Part shown: positions 1 to 8,377 of the stretch, one piece after another
Numbering within the stretch: position 1 is the first letter of the stretch
Layout: every line of letters begins with the position of its first letter
Source: Silicimonas sp.
Lineage (GTDB): Bacteria; Pseudomonadota; Alphaproteobacteria; Rhodobacterales; Rhodobacteraceae
Direction of reading: 5' to 3'
DNA length: 47,157 nucleotides
Assembly: GCA_022340315.1 (NCBI GenBank)
Contig: JAJDOD010000173.1
Coordinates: 1 to 47,157, forward strand
Translations under genes and position numbers: made by a program
Notes under the pieces: model-generated
Database searches by the model: none
The model's input: only the letters and a program-made list of their open reading frames with translations
Told to the model about the DNA's origin: nothing

Positions 1-671
1 CCGCCGAGGAGTTGGCCGAACTGCTGGACGAACTGCTGGGCACTCTGCCAACCGGCGGTGCGCCGCTGCCTGAACAGACCGAGATTCAACTCACCGGCGG
101 CGTCACGGTCGAAACGCTGGAGATCCCGCAATCGGTGGCGCTCTTCGGCCATGTTGGCATCCCGCGGGACGACCCCGATTTTTTCCCGGCTTTCGTCGCA
201 AACGAAGTCTTCGGCGGTTCCGGGCTCCAGTCGCGCCTCAGCCTCGAGGTGCGCGAGGCGCGGGGGCTCACCTACGGGATCGGGTCCTACCTGATCAACT
301 TCGACTACGCCGAGCTCCTTCTCGGCCAGTTCGCGTCGGCCAACGAACGGGTCGCCGAGGCCATCGAGGTCGTCCGCGCCGAGTGGAAGAAAATGGCGGA
401 GGACGGCGTGACCCAGGAAGAATTGAAGGCCGCGCAGACATATCTGACAGGCGCCTACCCCCTGAGATTTGACAGCAACGCGTCGGTGGCGCGCATACTT
501 GTCGGAATGCAGATGGACGGGCTGCCCATCGACTATATCGAGACGCGAAACGGCAAAGTCGAGGCGGTGACGGTCGAGGACGTCAAACGGGTGGCCAGGC
601 GCCTCTACCTGCCCGACGCTCTTCGTTTCGTCGTCGTCGGGCAACCGGAAGGTCTGGAGAGCGTGAACTAG
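1..671 (+). CDS. M16 family zinc peptidase, C-terminal part (5' truncated by window edge)
   Basis: The reading frame is open at the left edge (first full codon at base 3) and ends at a TAG at 669-671, leaving about 222 residues. What remains is the C-terminal, non-catalytic M16 half: a stretch of the type REARGLTYGIGS, which in pitrilysin/insulinase-like proteins carries the Arg and Tyr that contact substrate, then the helical part ending in VEAVTVEDVKRVARRLY, typical of the last M16_C segment. The zinc-binding HxxEH motif would lie upstream and cannot be seen. Many alphaproteobacteria carry two tandem M16 genes, one catalytic and one lacking zinc ligands, so whether this is an active protease is open. 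An export signal cannot be judged. Confidence 0.85.
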   Translation, partial: AEELAELLDELLGTLPTGGAPLPEQTEIQLTGGVTVETLEIPQSVALFGHVGIPRDDPDFFPAFVANEVFGGSGLQSRLSLEVREARGLTYGIGSYLINFDYAELLLGQFASANERVAEAIEVVRAEWKKMAEDGVTQEELKAAQTYLTGAYPLRFDSNASVARILVGMQMDGLPIDYIETRNGKVEAVTVEDVKRVARRLYLPDALRFVVVGQPEGLESVN

Positions 672-732
672 CGTCACGCCGGTTATCCGGCGCCACGGAA
701 CAGCTTCGACCAGGAAGAACAGGTACAGAGAC

Positions 733-1635
733 ATGCGCATTCTTTTCACAGGCGGCTCCGGCAAGGCCGGGAAGCACGCCGTCACCTATCTCATGCAACA
801 AGGCCACCGGGTGCTGAACGTCGACCGGGTGCCGCTCGACATGCCCGGTGTCGACAACCGGATCGCAGACATCACCGACGCCGGGCACATGCATGACGTC
901 ATGCAGTCCTATGCCGATTTCGACGAGCTTCAGCCGGGCACCGGCGTCCCGTCCTTCGACGCGGTCGTGCACTTCGCCGCCGTGCCGCGCATCCTCGTGA
1001 CCGGCGACAACGAATGCTACCGCACCAACGTCATGGGCACCTACAACGTGATCGACGCGGCGCTGAAAGCCGGGGTGCGCAAAATCGTCTTCGCCTCCTC
1101 CGAGACCACCTATGGCATCTGTTTCTGGGACGGTGAAAAGAAGCCCGACTACCTGCCCATAGACGAAGAGCATCCCACGGTGCCGATGGACAGCTATGCC
1201 ATGTCCAAGGTCGTGAACGAGGCGACAGCGCGCAGTTTCCAGGCGCGGAGCGGGGCCGACATCTACGGGCTGAGGATCAACAACGTGATCGAGCCGCACG
1301 AGTACAAGTCGAAGTTTCCCGCCTACATCGACGACCCGGCACTACGCCGGCGCAATATCTTCGCCTACATCGACGCACGCGACCTGGGCCACATGGTGGA
1401 TTGTTGCCTGAAGACGGATGGGCTGGGCTTCGAGGTCTTCAACGTCTCGAACGACGATCATTCCGTCGCCGCAACGACGCCGGAGCTGCTTGGTCGGTTC
1501 TACGACGGGGTCCCGGTCCGCAAGGAACTCGGGGACGATGAGACTTTCTACTCGAACGACAAGGCAAGGCGTCTGGTCGGCTTTGCGCCAAAGCATCGCT
1601 GGCGCATGTATCTGGACGATCCGAGACGGGCCTGA
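733..1635 (+). CDS. NAD-dependent epimerase/dehydratase (extended SDR)
   Basis: This 300-residue protein has the extended SDR fold. The N-terminal nucleotide-binding glycine motif GGSGKAG is at residues 7-13, an acidic residue ends strand two (D31, which favours NAD over NADP), and the catalytic YxxxK is Y155/K159 preceded by a Ser pair near 122-123. This is the UDP-glucose 4-epimerase/dehydratase class, which acts on nucleotide sugars or related substrates in the cytoplasm. The actual substrate cannot be read from the sequence. The ATG at 733 follows a purine-rich stretch (AGGAAGAACAGG). The gene stands alone and ends at a GC-rich hairpin at 1666-1692 shared with the convergent small gene. 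Confidence 0.85.
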   Translation: MRILFTGGSGKAGKHAVTYLMQQGHRVLNVDRVPLDMPGVDNRIADITDAGHMHDVMQSYADFDELQPGTGVPSFDAVVHFAAVPRILVTGDNECYRTNVMGTYNVIDAALKAGVRKIVFASSETTYGICFWDGEKKPDYLPIDEEHPTVPMDSYAMSKVVNEATARSFQARSGADIYGLRINNVIEPHEYKSKFPAYIDDPALRRRNIFAYIDARDLGHMVDCCLKTDGLGFEVFNVSNDDHSVAATTPELLGRFYDGVPVRKELGDDETFYSNDKARRLVGFAPKHRWRMYLDDPRRA

Positions 1636-1665
1636 GGCCGCCGGCCCGGTCCGGGCGGGACCGTC

Positions 1666-1692
1666 GGAGCGCCGTGGAAGGGGCGGCGCTCC
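1666..1692. terminator. GC-rich hairpin between convergent genes
   Basis: GGAGCGCCG at 1666-1674 pairs perfectly with CGGCGCTCC at 1684-1692 around a 9-nt loop. It lies between the stops of the epimerase (1635) and the convergent small gene (1703). There is no T-run on either side, so it would be a weak or factor-assisted terminator, or an mRNA 3'-end stabiliser. Confidence 0.45.
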
Positions 1693-1702
1693 ACACCGGT
1701 GC

Positions 1703-1888
1703 TCACTTCGTGGAGTAGTGCGAGTTCCAGGCGGTGAACGCACTCACTTCGGGAGCCGCATCGCGGGCGCCGGATTGAGCCGCGGTGATCGACGCGATCC
1801 AGTTGTCGTACGAGGACGGGGTCGGTCTTTTCTGCAGGTCGGCGTTCCAGGCGACTAACGCGGCGGCGGCCAGAATGGTGATCTTCAT
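1703..1888 (-). CDS. small putative secreted protein (61 aa)
   Basis: This is a 61-residue reading frame that I do not recognise as a known family. The first ~17 residues (MKITILAAAALVAWNAD) look like a short, weakly charged signal peptide or membrane anchor. The rest is polar with several Trp, Tyr and Ser. Support for it being real is a well-placed ribosome binding site on the minus strand (AAAGGAAAC about 6 nt before the ATG), a tidy convergent arrangement with the epimerase, and a shared hairpin at its 3' end. The short length and lack of a recognisable domain limit confidence. Confidence 0.5.
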   Translation of the reverse strand: MKITILAAAALVAWNADLQKRPTPSSYDNWIASITAAQSGARDAAPEVSAFTAWNSHYSTK

Positions 1889-2044
1889 GGGTCAGTTTCC
1901 TTTGGTCATCGGGCGTGCGGAATGCCCGCCTCTCATGCCGGGAACACTGCCCCGAAGTCGCAATGTGAAATAGCCGGTTCCGGGTTTCGTTGGTTTCGAC
2001 GGTTTCCGTTTCGTGTCGGGAATGTTTCAATGTCCGTGCAAAGA

Positions 2045-2070
2045 AAAACCGCGCCCGAAGGCGCGGTTTT
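2045..2070 (-). terminator. Rho-independent terminator of carD
   Basis: An 11-bp perfect inverted repeat (AAAACCGCGCC at 2045-2055, GGCGCGGTTTT at 2060-2070) encloses a CGAA/TTCG tetraloop. Read on the minus strand it ends in TTTTTCTTT, a classical intrinsic terminator 22 bp after the carD stop. The A/T ends are symmetric, so it could act in both directions. Confidence 0.9.
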
Positions 2071-2091
2071 CAGTAAGGTTTTGACACCGGA

Positions 2092-2601
2092 TCAGGCAGC
2101 GCGGCTCAGAAGGACCTCTCCCACCTCGCGTTGCGCATCCTGCTCGTCCGCCCCATTTACCGCAGCGACTTCACGAGTGAGCCGTTCCAAAGCGGCTTCG
2201 TAAAGCTGACGCTCCGAGTAGCTCTGCTCGCGCTGATCGTCGGCGCGATGCAGATCACGGACCACCTCGGCAATCGCGATCAGGTCGCCCGAGTTGATCT
2301 TCTGTTCGTACTCCTGCGCACGGCGCGACCACATGGCTTTCTTCACCCGTGCCTTGCCCTTGAGCGTGGTCATCGCCTTCGAGACCACATCCGGCGACGA
2401 GAGCGTACGCATGCCCACTTCGGCGGCCTTGTTCGTCGGCACGCGAAGCGTCATCTTGTCTTTCTCGAACGAGATCACGAACAGTTCCAGCTTCAGGCCG
2501 GCGATTTCCTGCTCTTCGATCGAGATGATCTGACCGACTCCATGCGCCGGATAGACGACATAATCGTTCGGTCGAAATTCCATTTTCTTGGGTTTGCTCA
2601 T
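2092..2601 (-). CDS. carD: CarD family transcriptional regulator
   Basis: This is a 169-residue CarD-family protein. The N-terminal Tudor-like RNA-polymerase-interacting domain spans roughly residues 8-65 (NDYVVYPAHGVGQI opening, typical of CarD/TRCF-RID), followed by an all-helical DNA-binding domain to about residue 160. Family members bind the RNA polymerase beta subunit and stabilise open promoter complexes; in Rhodobacter sphaeroides CarD activates many promoters whose -10 element lacks the final T. It is transcribed alone from a good promoter at 2739-2767 and ends at the strong hairpin at 2045-2070. It lies just downstream of fdxA on the same strand, an arrangement I know from Rhodobacteraceae genomes. 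Confidence 0.95.
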   Translation of the reverse strand: MSKPKKMEFRPNDYVVYPAHGVGQIISIEEQEIAGLKLELFVISFEKDKMTLRVPTNKAAEVGMRTLSSPDVVSKAMTTLKGKARVKKAMWSRRAQEYEQKINSGDLIAIAEVVRDLHRADDQREQSYSERQLYEAALERLTREVAAVNGADEQDAQREVGEVLLSRAA

Positions 2602-2738
2602 TCAGCGTTATCCCTATTCAGCCCAAGGCCTTAGACAGACAAATAGCACGGCGGGAACAAAACCAATCTCCCCGTCGAATGCGTCCTGTCGGTCTTCAGA
2701 ACGGGAAAACCAGCGCCCGCCCAAGCCTATGTGATAGA

Positions 2739-2767
2739 AATATAGCAAAAAATTGCGGCAATTCCAA
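2739..2767 (-). promoter_or_regulatory. putative sigma-70 promoter of carD
   Basis: On the minus strand, TTGGAA (2762-2767) and TATATT (2739-2744) are separated by exactly 17 bp in an otherwise GC-rich genome. Transcription would begin near 2732, giving a leader of about 130 nt before carD. The -10 has the final T that many promoters in this lineage lack. Confidence 0.6.
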
Positions 2768-2851
2768 GGCGTGGCATCACGTGCTTGACGGAACGTCAGC
2801 AAACACGGGCCGGGGAGCGCCGCACAACGCACGGCGCGGGCCTTTGCGAAT

Positions 2852-3187
2852 CTACCCGCCTTCGCCGGCATTCTCCGAGAACAGGTCCATCTTGCCGGAT
2901 TTCCCATCCATCTCGTCAGCCGTCGGCAGCGGGTCCTTCTTCGTGATGATCACCGGCCAGGCTTCCGAGTACTTCCGGTTGAACTCGACCCATTTTTCCA
3001 TATCCGGTTCGGTGTCCGGACGGATGGCATCTGCGGGGCATTCCGGTTCGCACACGCCGCAGTCGATGCACTCGTCGGGATGGATCACCAGCATGTTCTC
3101 GCCCTCGTAGAAGCAATCCACCGGGCATACCTCGACGCAATCGGTGTACTTGCAGGCGATGCAGTTGTCAGTGACGACATAGGTCAT
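2852..3187 (-). CDS. fdxA: seven-iron ferredoxin (3Fe-4S/4Fe-4S) FdxA
   Basis: This 111-residue ferredoxin is of Azotobacter FdI type. Cys9, Cys17 and Cys50 fit the [3Fe-4S] ligands, and Cys21, Cys40, Cys43 and Cys46 fit the [4Fe-4S] ligands, with the usual CPVDC and CPADAI turns. The C-terminal 50 residues form the typical extension ([13 protein letters not shown]). It is a cytoplasmic low-potential electron carrier; the partner enzymes cannot be inferred here. It starts 48 bp after the S4-domain gene on the same strand, so it is probably the last gene of a helicase-S4-fdxA transcript, with carD having its own promoter. Confidence 0.95.
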   Translation of the reverse strand: MTYVVTDNCIACKYTDCVEVCPVDCFYEGENMLVIHPDECIDCGVCEPECPADAIRPDTEPDMEKWVEFNRKYSEAWPVIITKKDPLPTADEMDGKSGKMDLFSENAGEGG

Positions 3188-3235
3188 GGGCGTCTCTCAA
3201 GGCTCAACGGCGGAGAGGTATCGCGTCCGGTGCCG

Positions 3236-3607
3236 TCATTCAAGCAGGCTGCCCCGGTTAAGTCGCGCATTGCGACGATCTTTCTTCGTAGGCCGCCCCT
3301 TTCCCTCGAATCCGGGATTCGGCGGGAGATCGTTTTCCTGCGGCGGCGTGAGATCGGCGTAAAGTTCCTGCGCCTCGCTGGCAGGCCCGCGCCGCTTTGC
3401 CAGCGCCTCGACCCGGATCACCCTGATGCGGCGGGCTTGCGGGAAGGTCAGCGTCAGGCCCGGCCGCAGACCGTATGCCGGTTTCGAGACCCTCTCGCCA
3501 TCGACGCGGACATGGCCGCCCGCCACCAGTTTCGTGGCAAGCCCGCGCGTCTTGAAAAACCGCGCGTGCCAGAGCCACTGGTCAAGGCGTTGTGTCGGTT
3601 CACTCAT
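3236..3607 (-). CDS. S4-domain RNA-binding protein (Hsp15-like)
   Basis: This 123-residue protein opens with an S4 RNA-binding domain (RLDQWLWHARFFKTRGLATKLV, then GHVRVDGERV and KPAYGLRPG), the layout of heat-shock protein Hsp15/RlmX-type proteins that bind stalled 50S subunits in E. coli. The C-terminal tail is basic (KGRPTKKDRRNARLNRG). I chose the ATG at 3607 because the family starts a few residues before the RLD motif. An in-frame start at 3640 would add 11 unconserved residues. It lies 45 bp after the helicase stop on the same strand, consistent with a shared RNA-related operon. Confidence 0.85.
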   Translation of the reverse strand: MSEPTQRLDQWLWHARFFKTRGLATKLVAGGHVRVDGERVSKPAYGLRPGLTLTFPQARRIRVIRVEALAKRRGPASEAQELYADLTPPQENDLPPNPGFEGKGRPTKKDRRNARLNRGSLLE

Positions 3608-3652
3608 TGAAACCGGACAATGCAACCACGGCGCGGTCATGCCTGGCGGGCA

Positions 3653-6568
3653 TCAGTCGTCCTTGGTCTTCAATGCCATGAGCGCTTGCGCGAAGGGGTT
3701 GTCGGGGTCGATCCGGTCCTTTTTGCGCGGCGGCCGCGCCTCGAAATTCCGGGACTTGCCGCCGCCGTCGCCATCGCGGCGCGGCTTGCCCTTCCCCTTC
3801 GGTTTCGCGGCACGATGCCGGCCCTGCGGCTTGCCGCGGCTCTCACGGTTCCCGCCGCGATTGCTAGCCCAGGTGAAGGTATAAAAGATCTCCTTGCGAT
3901 CTTCCTCGACACTCGCATCGGCAGCCTCGCCGGGTGCCGTCTCATCCGCTGGAACGGCAGGTGCCGGATCGCCCTCGGCCGCAGCTTCTGCTTCGGTGTC
4001 GGCGCTCTGAGGCATCTCGGCGATCAGCGCCACGCCCTCGTCCACGATCTTCTCGACCGCATCGGAAACCGTTGCGGCCTCGTCGCCGCTTGTCACGGAG
4101 CCGGCAGAAGGCGTATCGCTATCCATCACCGGCCGGGCCTCATTACCATCAGCCGCCATATTGCCGGGAACGACCGTATCGACGGCAAGTGGCTTCTCGC
4201 GCTCACCCCGCTCGGCCTTGTAGCCCAGGCCTTCCATCAGGTTGGCGAACTGCTCCAGCGTCATGCCAGTGATCGAAAGCATGTCGGGGTTCGCCTCGAA
4301 ACCGCCCCGGCTGTCCTGCGCGCGCAAAAGATCGGCAAGACGTTCCAGCATGTCGATGCGGATCGCCCGGTCACCTGCGGGCCGGTAGCCCGACATCAGG
4401 TAAATGTTGGACGGGATGTCCGAAAGATGCGGGATCGTCACGAGGCCCGGAGGCGGGCTCTCGGGAAACTCGTCCGCGCCGTTGGCCAGCGACCAAAGCA
4501 CAAGCCTCAACCGCGTCGGCGCCGGTTTCAGAAGCGCCGCCATGAAGATGGTGAACTGGCCGAAACGTACGCCATGCTTGCGCAGCGCGCCACGCGCTTC
4601 CTGCTCCAGCCCCTTGACCTCCTGCGCCACATCGCGGCGGTCGATCACGCCCATCGCCTCGACCATGCGAAAACCGAAGCCGCGGGCCGAACCGCTAAGG
4701 GCCTCATCCTTCTGGATCGCAATCAGGGGCTCGAACAATGCGGCGATCTTCCGGTCGATGAAATGCTGCAGCCGACGCTGCACCTTCTCCGCGACGTCAG
4801 CCCCCGCTTCGTCGTCGACAAAGGCAGCAACCCGTGGCTTCAGCGGATCGTCGCCCGCGACAAGCTTGCCAATCGCCTGGTCGCCCCACATCAAGCCTCC
4901 CTGCTCGGTGAAGTCCATCTCCGTGTCCGGCGCATTGTAGAAACGATCGGCGCGCAGATGAAACTCGGGCTGTAGAGCAGCCGTCGCGGCCGCTTTCAGC
5001 GTCTTGGCCTCGTCACCCGTGGCGCTTGCGTCCTGGTGAAACCTGAAACCTTCCAGGCGGCCGACGAACTGGCCCTCTACGCTAACTTCACCCTTGTCAT
5101 TCACTTCGGCCACGAGAGCCTCCTTCTGTTTCAACCGGCGAAGCAGAACACTGGTCCGCCGGTCGACAAATCTTTGCGTCAGCGCCTCGTGCAGGGCATC
5201 CGACAGGCGGTCTTCTACCTCGCGCGTTGCCTCGCGCCAATGGTCTTCGTCACGCGTCCAGCCATTCCGTTGCGCCACGTATGTCCACGTTCGCACAAAG
5301 GCCAGACGCTTGGACAACGCGTCAATGTCCCCATCGTTCCGATCGATTCGCCGAATTTGTCGGGAAAGCCAGTCTTCCGGAACCTCGCCATGCTCGTGAA
5401 GAAACCCGAAGATCGCTGTCAGAAGCGAGGCATGTTCCTGGTGGCTGATCCCCCGGAAGTCGGGAATCCTGCAAACATCCCACAGCAATCTAACCGATAC
5501 GCCATCACTGGCGCGGGCCCGTGTTTCTGTATCCGCGGCCAGTGTCTTCAGTGCGATAAGGTCATCCGCTTCGCGCGCTCGCACGACATGCTCCAGCTCC
5601 GGCGAGGCTTCAAGCGTGTCAATCAAGCGGTCGATGCTTCCGAACTCCAGTGCCGAATTTCGCCATTGCAGCTTTTTCAGCGGCGTAAAGTTGTGACTTG
5701 TGATCGCATCGGCGACGCGCGGCTCAAGCGGCGAGGCCTCGCCGGTCACTCCGAACGTCCCATCCTTCTGGAAACGTCCCGCCCGCCCGGCAATCTGCGC
5801 CAACTCGTTCGGCTGAAGATCGCGCATCCTGCGGCCGTCGAACTTGCGCAGGCCCGAAAACGCAACGTGGTCTATATCGAGGTTCAATCCCATCCCGATG
5901 GCGTCGGTTGCCACCAGGTAGTCGACATCGCCGTTCTGGTACATGTCGACCTGCGCGTTGCGGGTACGCGGTGAAAGCGCGCCCATCACCACCGCGGCCC
6001 CGCCCTTCTGGCGGCGAAGCAACTCGGCGACGGCATAGACCTGGTCGACCGAGAAACCGACGATCGCCGCGCGAGGGGGCATCCGGCTGATCTTTTTCGA
6101 GCCGGAGTAGCTCAACGTCGAGTACCGCTCGCGCCGCTGAAACTGGATGCCCGGCACCAGTGCGGCAATGACTCCGCGCATGGTGTCCGAGCCCAGAAAC
6201 ACCGTCTCGTTCAGCCCGCGCGCGTTCAGAAGCCGGTCGGTAAATACGTGACCGCGCTCGGGATCGGCGCAAAGCTGGATCTCGTCGACAGCGAGGAAAT
6301 CGGTGCCCATGCCGTCGGGCATGGCCTCGGTGGTGCAGACCCAATACTGCGTGCGCGGCGGAACGATCCGCTCCTCGCCGGTGACCAGGGCCACCACCGA
6401 GGGACCGCGCGCCGCCACGATCCGATCGTAGACCTCGCGCGCAAGCAGTCGCAGCGGCAGCCCGATGACACCGGTCCGATAGCCCAGCATCCGCTCGATG
6501 GCATAGTGCGTCTTGCCGGTGTTTGTCGGTCCGAGGACCGCATGAACGCGGCCTTGTGTCTGGGACAT
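3653..6568 (-). CDS. SUV3-like superfamily 2 RNA helicase
   Basis: This is a 971-residue DExH/D-like helicase related to mitochondrial SUV3. Walker A is GPTNTGKT (13-20), the motif II box is DEIQ (95-98) and motif VI is QIAGRAGR (258-265). The N-terminal ~280 residues are the two RecA-like lobes. A SUV3_C-like region and a long alphaproteobacterial middle section follow. The last ~180 residues are low complexity: first acidic/Ala-rich, then very basic (GKGKPRRDGDGG, RPPRKKDR), ending in a short conserved-looking NPFAQALMALK tail. SUV3 unwinds RNA with polynucleotide phosphorylase; the bacterial role is inferred. It is the first gene of a minus-strand group with the S4 protein and fdxA. Confidence 0.9.
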   Translation of the reverse strand: MSQTQGRVHAVLGPTNTGKTHYAIERMLGYRTGVIGLPLRLLAREVYDRIVAARGPSVVALVTGEERIVPPRTQYWVCTTEAMPDGMGTDFLAVDEIQLCADPERGHVFTDRLLNARGLNETVFLGSDTMRGVIAALVPGIQFQRRERYSTLSYSGSKKISRMPPRAAIVGFSVDQVYAVAELLRRQKGGAAVVMGALSPRTRNAQVDMYQNGDVDYLVATDAIGMGLNLDIDHVAFSGLRKFDGRRMRDLQPNELAQIAGRAGRFQKDGTFGVTGEASPLEPRVADAITSHNFTPLKKLQWRNSALEFGSIDRLIDTLEASPELEHVVRAREADDLIALKTLAADTETRARASDGVSVRLLWDVCRIPDFRGISHQEHASLLTAIFGFLHEHGEVPEDWLSRQIRRIDRNDGDIDALSKRLAFVRTWTYVAQRNGWTRDEDHWREATREVEDRLSDALHEALTQRFVDRRTSVLLRRLKQKEALVAEVNDKGEVSVEGQFVGRLEGFRFHQDASATGDEAKTLKAAATAALQPEFHLRADRFYNAPDTEMDFTEQGGLMWGDQAIGKLVAGDDPLKPRVAAFVDDEAGADVAEKVQRRLQHFIDRKIAALFEPLIAIQKDEALSGSARGFGFRMVEAMGVIDRRDVAQEVKGLEQEARGALRKHGVRFGQFTIFMAALLKPAPTRLRLVLWSLANGADEFPESPPPGLVTIPHLSDIPSNIYLMSGYRPAGDRAIRIDMLERLADLLRAQDSRGGFEANPDMLSITGMTLEQFANLMEGLGYKAERGEREKPLAVDTVVPGNMAADGNEARPVMDSDTPSAGSVTSGDEAATVSDAVEKIVDEGVALIAEMPQSADTEAEAAAEGDPAPAVPADETAPGEAADASVEEDRKEIFYTFTWASNRGGNRESRGKPQGRHRAAKPKGKGKPRRDGDGGGKSRNFEARPPRKKDRIDPDNPFAQALMALKTKDD

Positions 6569-6601
6569 GGCTCTTGATCGGATTGGGGAGGGTCAGGGCG
6601 T

Positions 6602-6630
6602 GTTAAAACGGGTCTTGGCCAGCCGGGCAA
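6602..6630 (-). promoter_or_regulatory. putative promoter of the helicase operon
   Basis: On the minus strand TTGCCC (6625-6630) and TTTAAC (6602-6607) are separated by 17 bp, 34 bp upstream of the helicase start. The -10 is a poor match, so this is tentative. Confidence 0.35.
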
Positions 6631-6703
6631 GCGAATTCTGTGCTTAGGTGAAATACGGAAAAAGCGCATTTTCCACGCCTGATTTCCGGCCTACGTTGTC
6701 GCC

Positions 6704-7630
6704 ATGACGACCGACCGCCCTGTTCTTGGCATCCTTCTGATGCTCGGTTTTTGCCTGGCCGCCCCGCTGGGCGACGCGCTGGCAAAGCTGTTGGGCGCCA
6801 GCATGGGTGTTGCGCAACTCGTAGCGATCCGCATGGGTCTCCAGGTCCTTTTGCTGACCCCGGTCATGGTCTTCCTCGCAATACCGATCGTCATGAGCGG
6901 CCGGGACCTCCGGCTCTCGGCGGTTCGCGCGTTGCTTCACATGGCCGGCATCGGGCTGATGTTCCTGTCGCTGCGCTACCTGCCGCTGGCCGATGCCGTC
7001 GCCATTGCCTTCGTGATGCCCTTCATCATGCTGTTGCTGGGGTACTACATCCTGGGCGAGGAGGTGGGGCGGCGGCGCATCCTTGCCTGCTGCGTCGGGT
7101 TCGTCGGCACCTGCATGGTCATGCAGCCAAGCTTCGCCGAGGTTGGCTGGCCCGCGCTGCTGCCGGTCGGGGTCGCCTTCGTGTTCGCCTTCTTCATGCT
7201 GGTGACCCGGCAGCTTGCCCGCTCGGCCGATCCGATCGCGCTCCAGATGGTCTCCGGCCTTTTCGCCTGCGCCATCCTTGTGCCGCTGCTGCCGCTTCTG
7301 AACGGCGCGCCCGGCTTCCAGCTTGTCTGGCCCGACGGCTGGAACTGGGCGCTCCTGCTGGCAATGGGGTCTCTCGGAACCGCTGCGCATCTCCTGATGA
7401 CCTGGGCCCTGCGCTTTGCACCCTCGGCCACGCTCGCTCCGATGCAGTACCTCGAGATCCCCGTGGCCGCGCTGCTCGGCTGGCTGATCTTCCGCGACTT
7501 TCCCGATGGCCTCGCCCTGGCCGGTATTGCCGTCACCATCGGTGCAGGGCTCTACATCATCTACCGCGAGCACCTCGATGGTCGGTCAGCGCCGCCAGAG
7601 CCGCATCAAGCGCCTCCCGCGGCAGAATGA
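6704..7630 (+). CDS. EamA/DMT-family transporter
   Basis: This 308-residue integral membrane protein has ten predicted hydrophobic segments in two EamA repeats (roughly residues 5-140 and 150-285), the drug/metabolite transporter layout. Members export or import small metabolites; the substrate cannot be deduced. The C-terminal tail is hydrophilic and Pro-rich (APPEPHQAPPAAE). Its last 74 bp overlap the 3' end of the thiamine diphosphokinase gene on the opposite strand. The ATG at 6704 has no clear Shine-Dalgarno sequence. The gene is divergent from the helicase operon across 135 bp. Confidence 0.9.
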   Translation: MTTDRPVLGILLMLGFCLAAPLGDALAKLLGASMGVAQLVAIRMGLQVLLLTPVMVFLAIPIVMSGRDLRLSAVRALLHMAGIGLMFLSLRYLPLADAVAIAFVMPFIMLLLGYYILGEEVGRRRILACCVGFVGTCMVMQPSFAEVGWPALLPVGVAFVFAFFMLVTRQLARSADPIALQMVSGLFACAILVPLLPLLNGAPGFQLVWPDGWNWALLLAMGSLGTAAHLLMTWALRFAPSATLAPMQYLEIPVAALLGWLIFRDFPDGLALAGIAVTIGAGLYIIYREHLDGRSAPPEPHQAPPAAE

Positions 7631-8237
7631 CCAGGCAGCCCCGCGCGCTGAACCCAAGCTCGACAGGGCCGGTCACCTCGTTGGAAGTGCCGATCCGGCC
7701 ACCCGGCTCAAGAACCAGGCCATCAATCGGCCACCGCAGCCCGTCCGATCGCCCTGTCACCCGCGCCATCGGAAAAAGCGACAGGCGCGAGCCCGCCGGC
7801 AACTCCAGCGCCAGCAGTTCCGGTGCGGCGAAGATGATGTCCTGCTCATCGACCAAGATCACCGGCGGCCCCTCGTGCCTTACCAGCGATGACATGGATG
7901 CCAATGTGTGATCGACACGCCCGCCGGTGAACCCTGTGGCCAGGATGGCCGGCGCCTCGATCCGCGTTAAGCTTTTGTCAAAGTCCGTGCTGTCTTGCTC
8001 GGCGACATGAAGAAACCGGGTGTCAGGCCAATCGTATTGCGTTGCATCCCCAAGCGAATCGAAATCACCGATGACGGCGACGGGCGCCAGCCCAAGCGCC
8101 TTGCACGCCCGCGCGCCGCCGTCCGCCGCGACCAGGTCCGGCGCGCGTGCCAGCAAATCCCGGATGATTTCCCCACGCGATCGGCCTGCGCCGACCAGGG
8201 TAACGCCCTGGGAGGATTGAACATTGCCGTCAGTCAT
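7557..8237 (-). CDS. thiN: thiamine diphosphokinase
   Basis: This 226-residue protein transfers pyrophosphate from ATP to thiamine to make thiamine diphosphate. The N-terminal domain carries the family motifs AADGGARACKALG (near 37-49), GDFDSLG (57-63) and the signature DSTDFDKSL (82-90). TGFTGGRVDH marks the junction to the C-terminal beta domain, which ends with VTGPVELGFSARGCLVI. No other thiamine gene is nearby. The 3' end overlaps the convergent EamA gene by 74 bp, so both transcripts would be antisense to each other at their ends. Confidence 0.92.
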   Translation of the reverse strand: MTDGNVQSSQGVTLVGAGRSRGEIIRDLLARAPDLVAADGGARACKALGLAPVAVIGDFDSLGDATQYDWPDTRFLHVAEQDSTDFDKSLTRIEAPAILATGFTGGRVDHTLASMSSLVRHEGPPVILVDEQDIIFAAPELLALELPAGSRLSLFPMARVTGRSDGLRWPIDGLVLEPGGRIGTSNEVTGPVELGFSARGCLVILPREALDAALAALTDHRGARGR

Positions 8238-8292
8238 GCCTGTTTGTCTCCGAAACTCGTACCAAACGCCACAATTCTGACCCGAAATAATC

Positions 8293-8322
8293 TTGTGAAT
8301 TCCCCAGATCCGTTCCTATTTT
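8293..8322 (+). promoter_or_regulatory. putative promoter of the acidic protein gene
   Basis: TTGTGA (8293-8298) and TATTTT (8317-8322) are separated by 18 bp, about 55 bp before the start codon, in the AT-richer divergent region between thiN and the downstream gene. Confidence 0.5.
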
Positions 8323-8377
8323 CGGGCGCCCGCTTGGTAAACACATTGTTGAATAACGGGAGAAAGCGATCACGGTG

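Noticed and set aside
2092-3187. carD and fdxA as one operon
   Set aside because: A good promoter at 2739-2767 lies between them and fdxA has 250 bp of downstream gap, so separate transcription of carD is more likely.
3620-4975. 451-codon open frame on the plus strand
   Set aside because: It is antisense to the SUV3-like helicase, whose motifs and codon pattern are clear; the antisense translation shows no domain.
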